A stretch of 27,135 nt of DNA from UBA1163 sp049513055. GTDB taxonomy: Bacteria; Desulfobacterota; BSN033; UBA1163. Positions 14,411-20,838 of this stretch are shown one piece after another. How positions within the stretch are numbered: the first letter of the stretch is position 1; each line of letters starts with the position of its first letter. Location of the stretch: NCBI GenBank assembly GCA_049513055.1, contig JBEKWN010000036.1, positions 1-27,135 on the forward strand, in the 5' to 3' direction. The position numbers and the translations under genes are program-made. The notes beneath the pieces are model-generated. The model did not search any database, was not told where the DNA came from, and was given only the letters and a program-made list of their open reading frames with translations.

Positions 14411-15371
14411 TGGTCTCCTCGTTGTGGATAAACCTGAAGGGATCACCTCCCTCGATGTGGTGAGAGAGATCAAACATCGATTTGGTGTGAAGAAGGCAGG
14501 CCATATCGGAACCCTGGATCCCTTTGCCACAGGCGTTCTGCCTATCGTCATCAACGAGGGAACAAAATTGGTTCCATTTTTGAGAGAAGGTCCCAAAGAG
14601 TATGAAGTGACCCTCCGATTAGGAGAAGAGACTAACACTGATGATTGGACCGGTAAAGTCGTCATGAAACAGCCATGGGAGGGGGTCCAACCTGAAAAGG
14701 TTGAGGCTCTCATCCATACATTTTTGGGGAAGATTCGTCAGACCCCTCCCATGTTTTCGGCCATTAAAATGCAGGGGAAACCCCTTTATCGATTAGCCAG
14801 AAAAGGGATTGAGGTCGAACGGAAAGAGAGAGAAGTAGAAATTTACAATATTCAGATGAAGGAAATTGAACTGCCCCTTGTCCATTTCAAAGTCTCTTGC
14901 TCAAAAGGAACTTACATTCGCACCCTGGGAAGAGATATTGGCAGGAAGATAGGATGTGGGGCTCACCTTCTCCGTTTGAGGAGGATTCGGAGCGGTCCTT
15001 TCACACTCGGACAAGCGATCACCTGGGAGAGGTTAAAAGATCTCTCCAAACCCGATGCTCTTCATTCATGGTTGATTTCTTTAAGTGCTGCCCTGCCCAG
15101 TTTACCCGAGATGGTCGGGGACGAACAATTGGTGAAGAAGGTGCGTTTTGGAAAGGAGATGATCGTTCAAGATCTTTCTCCACAGACCCTTCCAGCCTTC
15201 GAAAAAGGACAATGGCTCAAGATGTCCTCTCCTCAGGAGGGGTTGGTGGCCATCTTAAAATCAGAAGTAAAGGGGGCAGATATTCCCTGGGCAGATCCTG
15301 AAGTAGTGGCTCTTCGCCCGTTAAGAGTATTCCAACCCCAAAAACGATATCCTACAGAAGATCACGTTTAG
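14388..15371 (+). CDS. truB: tRNA pseudouridine(55) synthase TruB
   Basis: A 327-residue protein that makes pseudouridine 55 in the T-loop of tRNA. The N-terminus GLLVVDKPEGITS (9-21) and the catalytic block GHIGTLDPFATGVLP (38-52, nucleophile Asp44) are intact, as are the KEYEVTLRLGEETNTDD and RQTPPMFSAIKMQG segments and the C-terminal KVSCSKGTYIRTLGRDIG. About 70 further residues form a PUA-like tail with weak similarity. AAAAGGAG lies 6-7 bases before ATG 14388, within rbfA; a second ATG at 14394 is equally in frame. Confidence 0.96.
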   Translation: MGMKRGIDGLLVVDKPEGITSLDVVREIKHRFGVKKAGHIGTLDPFATGVLPIVINEGTKLVPFLREGPKEYEVTLRLGEETNTDDWTGKVVMKQPWEGVQPEKVEALIHTFLGKIRQTPPMFSAIKMQGKPLYRLARKGIEVERKEREVEIYNIQMKEIELPLVHFKVSCSKGTYIRTLGRDIGRKIGCGAHLLRLRRIRSGPFTLGQAITWERLKDLSKPDALHSWLISLSAALPSLPEMVGDEQLVKKVRFGKEMIVQDLSPQTLPAFEKGQWLKMSSPQEGLVAILKSEVKGADIPWADPEVVALRPLRVFQPQKRYPTEDHV

Positions 15372-15388
15372 TTTAAAAGGAGGATTTC

Positions 15389-15658
15389 ATGACACTCGTT
15401 CAGGAGAAGAAAAAAGAGATCATCGAGCAGTTTAAAAACCACGAACGGGACACGGGTTCCCCTGAGGTTCAAATCGCTATTCTCAGCGAAAGGATTCGAT
15501 ATCTGATAGAACACTTTAAAGTACACAAACGGGACCATCACTCTCGTAGGGGTCTCCTTAAATTGGTTGGGCTACGGAGGAGACTACTTAACTATCTTAA
15601 AGAAAACAAGGTGGACCGATATCGAACGGTCATCGATAAATTAGGTCTACGGAAGTAA
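15389..15658 (+). CDS. rpsO: 30S ribosomal protein S15
   Basis: The 89-residue protein matches S15 at its normal length: helices with FKNHERDTGSPEVQIAILSERI, LIEHFKVHKRDHHSRRGLL and LVGLRRRLLNYLKENKVDRY. It binds the three-way junction of helices 20-22 in 16S rRNA early in assembly. AAAAGGAGGA ends about four bases before the ATG. It precedes pnp with a 40-base gap to the preferred pnp start, the standard rpsO-pnp pairing. In E. coli, S15 represses its own mRNA through a leader pseudoknot; the 17-base leader here offers little room for one. Confidence 0.97.
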   Translation: MTLVQEKKKEIIEQFKNHERDTGSPEVQIAILSERIRYLIEHFKVHKRDHHSRRGLLKLVGLRRRLLNYLKENKVDRYRTVIDKLGLRK

Positions 15659-15698
15659 CGCCCGCATGTTCTAAATGAAAAGGAGTAAAGAGATTCGT

Positions 15699-17804
15699 AT
15701 GGGTCAGAAACTACAGATCGATTTTGGAGGAAGGTCCTTTTCCATTGAAACCGGAAAAGTGGCGAAGCAGGCGAATGGTTCGGTCATGGTGCAGTATGGA
15801 GAGACGGTCGTCCTGGTGACGGCTGTGACATCCGACAAGAAGCGCGAAGGCCTCGATTTCATTCCCCTCACAGTGAATTATTTAGAAATGACTTATGCCG
15901 CAGGGAGGATCCCCGGAGGTTTTTTTAAGAGGGAAGGGCGCCCCAGTGATCGCGAAACCCTGATCTCCCGCTTTATTGATCGACCCCTGAGACCCCTTTT
16001 CCCTAAAGGGTTTCAAAATGAGATTCAGATCATCGCCACCGTTCTTTCTGCCGACCAGGATAATGATCCTTCCATCTTAGGAATGATTGGTGCTTCCAGC
16101 GCTCTTTCTCTCTCCGATATCCCCTTCGATGGTCCCATTGCAGGAGCTAAAGTGGGTCGGATTGACGGAGAGTTTGTCCTCAACCCCACCCATGAAGAAT
16201 TGGAACTGAGTGATATCGATCTCTTTGTGGCGGGGAGTGAGGAGGCCATTATTATGGTCGAAGGAAGTGCCAAGGAGATCAAGGAGGAGGAGATTTTGGA
16301 GGCCATTTTATTTGGCCATCAATCCCTGAAGCCGGTGATTGATCTTCAGAAACAGATGAAGTCGGCTTATGGAGTCACCCCCAAGGAATTCGAACTCCAA
16401 AAACCAGAAGAGACCATTTACGAAAAAGTAAGAGCCATCGCTCAAGAGAAACTTCAGGAGACCTTTCAACTCACAGAGAAAGGGGAAAGAGGAGAACGAT
16501 TGGAGGAGCTCCTTCAGTTGACATTTCAGAAGCTCGGGGCCGAAGACGAATCCTCACAAAAGATGGCGAAGGTCGGTTTTGAAGAGATCTATCGTAAACT
16601 GGTCAGAAAATTGATTTTAGAAAAGAAACAGAGAATCGATGGAAGAAGGCTTTCAGAAATTCGTCCCATCTCCTGTGAAGTGAGTATCCTCCCCAGAACC
16701 CATGGTTCCGCCCTCTTCACACGTGGAGAAACTCAGGTTCTGGCAGTCGTCACTTTTGGGACCTCTGAGGATGAGCAGAAGATTAATTCCTTGACTGGAG
16801 AGACCTATAAATCCTTCATGCTCCACTATAATTTTCCTCCCTTCTGTACAGGAGAAGTTTCCCGATTGAGGTCTCCCAGCCGGAGAGATATTGGACATGG
16901 GGCTTTAGCCGAGAGGGCGATTTTGCCTGTACTCCCTTCCAGTGAACAATTTCCCTATACCATTCGAATTGTTTCAGAAGTGTTGGAATCGAATGGGTCC
17001 TCCTCCATGGCCACTGTCTGTGGAGCAAGCCTTTCTCTTATGGATGCAGGGGTTCCAATTAAAGCTCCTGTGGCTGGCATTGCCATGGGCTTAATCTTAG
17101 AAGATGGGGAGACGGCTGTCCTCTCAGATATCTTGGGCGATGAGGACCATTTGGGCGATATGGATTTTAAGGTGGCGGGTACTTCTGAAGGGGTCACCGC
17201 CATCCAGATGGATATTAAAGTTCAGGGTATCTCCAAAGAGATCATGAAAAAAGTTCTCGATCAGGCCAGAGAGGGACGATTCCATATTTTGAATAAGATG
17301 AGTGAGACGATTTCTGAACCCCGCAAAGATCTCTCACGACATGCCCCTCGAATCGTTAGCCTCCAGGTCAAACAGGAGAAGATTCGGGATATCATCGGTC
17401 CAGGAGGAAAGAATATTCGAGCCATTGTCGATCAGACCGGCGTGAAGGTCGATGTGGAGGATTCGGGAATGGTGAAACTGGCCTCTCCGAATTATGAGGC
17501 CATCGAAAAAGCCATCTATATGATCAAGCGGCTCACCCAGGAGGTGGAAGTCGGTGCTCTTTATACCGGGAAGGTTGTACGGATTTTGGGTTTTGGTGCC
17601 ATTGTAGAACTTTTTCCTGGGACCGATGGCCTCATCCATATCTCCCAATTGGCAGAGGGTCATGTCAAGGAGGTCTCGGATGTTCTGAAAGAAGGGGATG
17701 AGGTGCTTGTCAAAGTGATCGATATCGATCCGCAGGGCCGCATCCGGTTGAGTCGTAAGGAAGCCCTGAGGGAGACGAAGCAGAGTTCAGACGAAAAGGG
17801 ATAG
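15699..17804 (+). CDS. pnp: Polyribonucleotide nucleotidyltransferase (PNPase)
   Basis: A phosphate-dependent 3'-5' exoribonuclease of the degradosome type, 701 residues from ATG 15699. That start gives the usual opening MGQKLQIDFGGRSFSIETGK; the in-frame ATG at 15675 has no ribosome binding site, while AAAAGGAG lies between the two. Two RNase PH domains are separated by an all-helical domain. The second core carries the catalytic GDEDHLGDMDFKVAG block (about 475-490) with both conserved aspartates. The KH domain (IIGPGGKNIRAIVDQTG) and S1 domain (YTGKVVRILGFGAIVELFPG, GLIHISQL) follow. All parts are intact. Confidence 0.97.
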   Translation: MGQKLQIDFGGRSFSIETGKVAKQANGSVMVQYGETVVLVTAVTSDKKREGLDFIPLTVNYLEMTYAAGRIPGGFFKREGRPSDRETLISRFIDRPLRPLFPKGFQNEIQIIATVLSADQDNDPSILGMIGASSALSLSDIPFDGPIAGAKVGRIDGEFVLNPTHEELELSDIDLFVAGSEEAIIMVEGSAKEIKEEEILEAILFGHQSLKPVIDLQKQMKSAYGVTPKEFELQKPEETIYEKVRAIAQEKLQETFQLTEKGERGERLEELLQLTFQKLGAEDESSQKMAKVGFEEIYRKLVRKLILEKKQRIDGRRLSEIRPISCEVSILPRTHGSALFTRGETQVLAVVTFGTSEDEQKINSLTGETYKSFMLHYNFPPFCTGEVSRLRSPSRRDIGHGALAERAILPVLPSSEQFPYTIRIVSEVLESNGSSSMATVCGASLSLMDAGVPIKAPVAGIAMGLILEDGETAVLSDILGDEDHLGDMDFKVAGTSEGVTAIQMDIKVQGISKEIMKKVLDQAREGRFHILNKMSETISEPRKDLSRHAPRIVSLQVKQEKIRDIIGPGGKNIRAIVDQTGVKVDVEDSGMVKLASPNYEAIEKAIYMIKRLTQEVEVGALYTGKVVRILGFGAIVELFPGTDGLIHISQLAEGHVKEVSDVLKEGDEVLVKVIDIDPQGRIRLSRKEALRETKQSSDEKG

Positions 17805-17836
17805 AGGGGGATAGAGTCGTCAAGGGATAGAGAGTC

Positions 17837-19159
17837 ATGGACGCAGAGATAAAAAAAATGGATCATTCCCTGAATCAGTCATGGATTGATACAGGATCTG
17901 GGTATCAGAAGACCGTTCTCAATAATGGCATTCGAGTCATTACCGAGGAAATCCCCTATCTCAGGTCTGTCTCCATCGGAGTGTGGGTGGTCACTGGGTC
18001 GAGAGATGAACAACCCCATGAAAATGGGATCTCCCATTTTATTGAACACCTTCTATTCAAAGGGACGGAAAAAAGGACTGCTTTTGACATCGCCAAGGAG
18101 ATTGACTCTGTCGGTGGAACGCTGAACGCCTTTACGGGAAGGGAGTGCACCTGTTTTTATGCCAAGGTGATCGATAAGAATTTACCTCTTGCCATCGATC
18201 TCCTCTCAGATATTTTTCTCCATTCTCTCATGGACTTGAAAGATGTCGAGAAGGAGAGGATGGTAATCCTCCAGGAGATCAAAATGGTGGAGGATACTCC
18301 TGACGATATTATCCATGATCTTTTCAACCGGGTCTGTTGGGGAGACCACCCATTGGGTTTTCCGATTTATGGAACTTCAGAACTTGTTCAATCCTTCCCG
18401 CGGGATCAACTCCATCAATTTTTTAAAGAGAACTATCCGCCTGACCGAATCATCGTCTGCGCAGCAGGGAATTTAAAACACCAGGAGGTGGTTGACCTGA
18501 TCGACGCGACGTTCGGTCAGATTGCAAAGTCGGATAAAGTGAGAGCAAGGAGTAAACCTGATTCGATCTCCACGACCAATATTTGGAAACGAGATTTAGA
18601 GCAGGTGCACTTTTGCCTCGGCACCCAAGGACTCCAATACAACCATTCCCTTCGATTCGCCTCGTATATCTTGAACACCATTCTGGGAGGCGGGATGAGT
18701 TCAAGACTTTTTCAGGAGATCCGCGAGAATCGCGGTTTGGCTTATTCCGTTTACTCCTATCTTCCGACCTATATTGATACGGGACTGGTCGTCGTTTATG
18801 CGGGGACCAATGAAGGCTCTTTTCAGGAGGTCATCGAGCTGGTTCTCAAAGAGTTCAACCGCCTCAAGAAGGAACCTTTGAAGAATGGGGAATTGGAAAC
18901 TGCAAAAGAACAGTTGAAAGGGAATCTTCTCCTCAGCCTCGAGAGTTCCGACAACCTGATGACCCGTCTGGCAAAGAATGAAATCTATTTTAAAGCCTAC
19001 CTTCCTGTGGGAATGATCCTCAAAGGGATTGATGAGATAAAGGAAGAGACCGTTCGACATTTAGCCAACGATATTTTTGATGAGCGCTTCTTCTGCCTGA
19101 CCGTCTTGGGACCCATGGATGGGAATTATTTAGACAAGGTCCGGTTGGACGGAAAGTAA
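17837..19159 (+). CDS. M16-family zinc peptidase (processing-peptidase-like)
   Basis: A 440-residue M16B protein. The inverted zinc motif HFIEH (67-71) with the downstream glutamate in ILQEIKMVEDTPDD (about 144-157) indicates an active enzyme. The second half has the inactive-repeat features LGGGMSSRLFQEIRENRGLAYSVYS, which closes over the substrate. No signal peptide is present, so it should be cytoplasmic. Relatives sit after pnp in Bacillus (mlpA/ymxG) and in many Desulfobacterota; the natural substrate is unsettled. The ribosome binding site is weak. The 32-base gap after pnp contains GGGATAGAG three times (17798, 17808, 17824). Confidence 0.92.
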   Translation: MDAEIKKMDHSLNQSWIDTGSGYQKTVLNNGIRVITEEIPYLRSVSIGVWVVTGSRDEQPHENGISHFIEHLLFKGTEKRTAFDIAKEIDSVGGTLNAFTGRECTCFYAKVIDKNLPLAIDLLSDIFLHSLMDLKDVEKERMVILQEIKMVEDTPDDIIHDLFNRVCWGDHPLGFPIYGTSELVQSFPRDQLHQFFKENYPPDRIIVCAAGNLKHQEVVDLIDATFGQIAKSDKVRARSKPDSISTTNIWKRDLEQVHFCLGTQGLQYNHSLRFASYILNTILGGGMSSRLFQEIRENRGLAYSVYSYLPTYIDTGLVVVYAGTNEGSFQEVIELVLKEFNRLKKEPLKNGELETAKEQLKGNLLLSLESSDNLMTRLAKNEIYFKAYLPVGMILKGIDEIKEETVRHLANDIFDERFFCLTVLGPMDGNYLDKVRLDGK

Positions 19160-19194
19160 CGGAAAGACCCTGTTTCAAAGGCTGGGCTTCAAAG

Positions 19195-19635
19195 ATGAAA
19201 ATTTATATCAAACGTTTGGGAAAAGATCATCCAGTACCCATGCCTCAATATATGACGGAAGGTGCTTCCGGTATGGACCTCTTCGCGTCTCTTGAAAAAG
19301 AAATCACCTTGGAACCGGGAGAGAGAAAACTCGTTCCTACTGGGATCGCCGTAGCGATCCCAGTAGGATTTGAAGGCCAAGTCAGACCCCGCAGTGGGTT
19401 GGCTATTCAGAAGGGGATTGGCATTGTCAATGGACCGGGGACGATCGATTCTGATTATCGTGGGGAGATCGGTGTCCTCCTGATCAATTTTGGAAAGGAA
19501 CCCTTTACCATCCGTAATGGAGAAAGGATTGCTCAGATGGTGATCTCCCAAGTTTTTCGAGCGACTTTGGAAGAAGTCGATGATCTCCCAGCAACCCAGA
19601 GGCAAGGAGGGGGATTTGGTCACACAGGAATCTAA
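19195..19635 (+). CDS. dut: dUTP pyrophosphatase
   Basis: A 146-residue trimeric dUTPase hydrolysing dUTP to dUMP and pyrophosphate. The five motifs are present: ASGMDL (24-29), PRSGLA (65-70), the uracil loop GIVNGPGTIDSDYRGE (76-91), NGERIAQMVI (108-117) and the flexible P-loop-like GGGFGHTG (138-145). It keeps uracil out of DNA, complementing the uracil-DNA glycosylase at 25238-25906. No clear Shine-Dalgarno sequence precedes the ATG. The codons for residues 47-58 contain a perfect 15-bp palindrome (19335-19368), which is unusual for a housekeeping gene. Confidence 0.96.
   Translation: MKIYIKRLGKDHPVPMPQYMTEGASGMDLFASLEKEITLEPGERKLVPTGIAVAIPVGFEGQVRPRSGLAIQKGIGIVNGPGTIDSDYRGEIGVLLINFGKEPFTIRNGERIAQMVISQVFRATLEEVDDLPATQRQGGGFGHTGI
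19335..19368. repeat. Perfect 15-bp inverted repeat inside dut
   Basis: TCCTACTGGGATCGC (19335-19349) is exactly complementary to GCGATCCCAGTAGGA (19354-19368), with a four-base loop CGTA. It encodes PTGIAVAIPVG, itself nearly a mirror. It would form a very stable hairpin in mRNA and has no T-run. Confidence 0.85.
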
Positions 19636-19666
19636 GGAGGGGTCCAAGACAATTACTCTCTTCATC

Positions 19667-19697
19667 AAAGCAGAGGATACAATGCCCTCTGCTTTTT
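19667..19697 (+). terminator. Intrinsic terminator after dut
   Basis: AAAGCAGAGG (19667-19676) pairs with CCTCTGCTTT (19686-19695) around a nine-base loop, followed by T to 19697. It closes the long translation operon 32 bases after the dut stop. Confidence 0.82.
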
Positions 19698-19723
19698 ATT
19701 TAATAAAAACACATTAAAAGAAG

Positions 19724-19809
19724 TGTCATTGCGAGGAGCGAAACGACGAAGCCATCTCATCATTTCAAAGTTAGAATTGTCACGCTCCCGTTAGTCGCTC
19801 GCAATGACA
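19724..19809. repeat. REP-type palindromic element (TGTCATTGCGAG family)
   Basis: TGTCATTGCGAG (19724-19735) and its exact complement CTCGCAATGACA (19798-19809) bound an 86-base element with further imperfect pairing inside (GAGCGA near 19736 with TCGCTC near 19795). The sequence, with AGCGAAACGACGAAGCC following the left arm, is a widespread dispersed element in Desulfobacterota and other phyla, usually intergenic. A half copy occurs at 25924. Confidence 0.8.
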
Positions 19810-19865
19810 ATATAAAAGCATTTATTATGTTTGCATTAGTTCCCCTTTCATTATAGGAAATTGAG

Positions 19866-20753
19866 ATGGAACAGTTGTTGGATCAGTTTCTCCATTTCCT
19901 CATCGTTGAAAAAGGCCTTTCCAAAAATACGATCGAGGCATACAGCCATGGTTTGACTCGATTTTTAAATCATTTGAGAGGAAAAGGGGTTCAGGAGATC
20001 CGGGACGTTGACAAATTCCATGTCAGGGGTTTTCTTCTGGCGCTGAAAAAGAAGAATCTTGCTGCCAAGTCTATTGTGAGAAATTTAGTCGCTATTCGGA
20101 CCTTTTTCCGATTTTTGATTGAAGAAGGAATTCTGGAGACCAATCCTGTCGAAGAATTAGAATCACCCAAGGTGGCGAAAACCCTTCCAGAAATTTTGAC
20201 GTTGAAGGAAATCGAACAAATATTGGAGCAACCCAATCTCCAGACTCCTCTGGGGATTAGAGACAGGGCGATGTTGGAAATGCTCTATGCCACTGGGATG
20301 AGGGTTTCTGAGCTCACTCACCTTCCGACCCATCAGGTCAACTTGGAAGGGGGATACGTCCTCCTCTATGGGAAAGGTTCAAAAGAGAGGATTGTTCCAC
20401 TTGGAAGCGAAGCGATGAAGTGGGTCACCCAATATTTAAAAACAGCGCGCGAAATCCTTGCGAAGGGGAAAGAGAGTCCATCCCTTTTTATCAACCGCTC
20501 GGGGAAGGGGATGAGCCGACAGGGGTTCTGGAAAAATCTTAAAGATTATGGGCGGAGAGCTTGTCTTCGTAAGAGGATCACCCCTCACCTTCTTCGCCAC
20601 TCCTTTGCCAGCCATCTTTTAGAAAGGGGAGCAGATCTTCGTTCTGTCCAGATGATGCTCGGCCATGTGGATATCTCTACCACTCAGATCTATACCCATG
20701 TGACTGGAGAGAGGCTGAAGAAGATTCATCAACGTTATCACCCGAGAGGCTAG
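19866..20753 (+). CDS. xerD: Tyrosine recombinase XerD-type (chromosome dimer resolution)
   Basis: A 295-residue tyrosine recombinase. The N-terminal SAM-like core-binding domain begins LLDQFLHFLIVEKGLSKNTIEAY. The catalytic residues are all present: R146 (ATGMRVSEL), K170 (YGKGSKERIVP), H241-xx-R244 (HLLRHSFASHLL), H267 (MLGH) and nucleophile Y276 (STTQIYTHV). XerD is preferred over XerC because of the opening residues, the ISTTQIYTHV phrase and the C-terminal HPRG. With XerC it resolves chromosome dimers at dif; no dif-like 28-mer is visible here. It stands after a terminator and a REP element, so it is a separate unit. Confidence 0.9.
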   Translation: MEQLLDQFLHFLIVEKGLSKNTIEAYSHGLTRFLNHLRGKGVQEIRDVDKFHVRGFLLALKKKNLAAKSIVRNLVAIRTFFRFLIEEGILETNPVEELESPKVAKTLPEILTLKEIEQILEQPNLQTPLGIRDRAMLEMLYATGMRVSELTHLPTHQVNLEGGYVLLYGKGSKERIVPLGSEAMKWVTQYLKTAREILAKGKESPSLFINRSGKGMSRQGFWKNLKDYGRRACLRKRITPHLLRHSFASHLLERGADLRSVQMMLGHVDISTTQIYTHVTGERLKKIHQRYHPRG

Positions 20754-20754
20754 A

Positions 20755-20831
20755 AATTAAGAGTTTAGAGTTTAGAATTAAGAATAAGATCTTCATAACT
20801 CTTAACTCATAACTCTTAACTCTTAATTCAA
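20755..20831. repeat. Heptamer-repeat hairpin between xerD and the DHH gene
   Basis: The left arm consists of seven-base units AATTAAG, AGTTTAG, AGTTTAG, AATTAAG, AATAAGA (20755-20789). The right arm has AACTCTT, AACTCAT, AACTCTT, AACTCTT, AATTCAA (20797-20831). The arms are reverse complements of each other with a few mismatches, around a short ATCTTCAT-like loop. The structure occupies nearly the whole gap and ends seven bases before the next start codon. Confidence 0.8.
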
Positions 20832-20838
20832 TGTTCTT

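Noticed and set aside
14051..14713. 220-codon minus-strand frame across rbfA and truB
   Set aside because: It is a shadow of two certain genes, with no recognisable domain or ribosome binding site.
19724..19809. Two-repeat CRISPR-like or dif-like site near xerD
   Set aside because: The arms are a known dispersed REP palindrome, and there are no spaced direct repeats and no 28-bp dif architecture.
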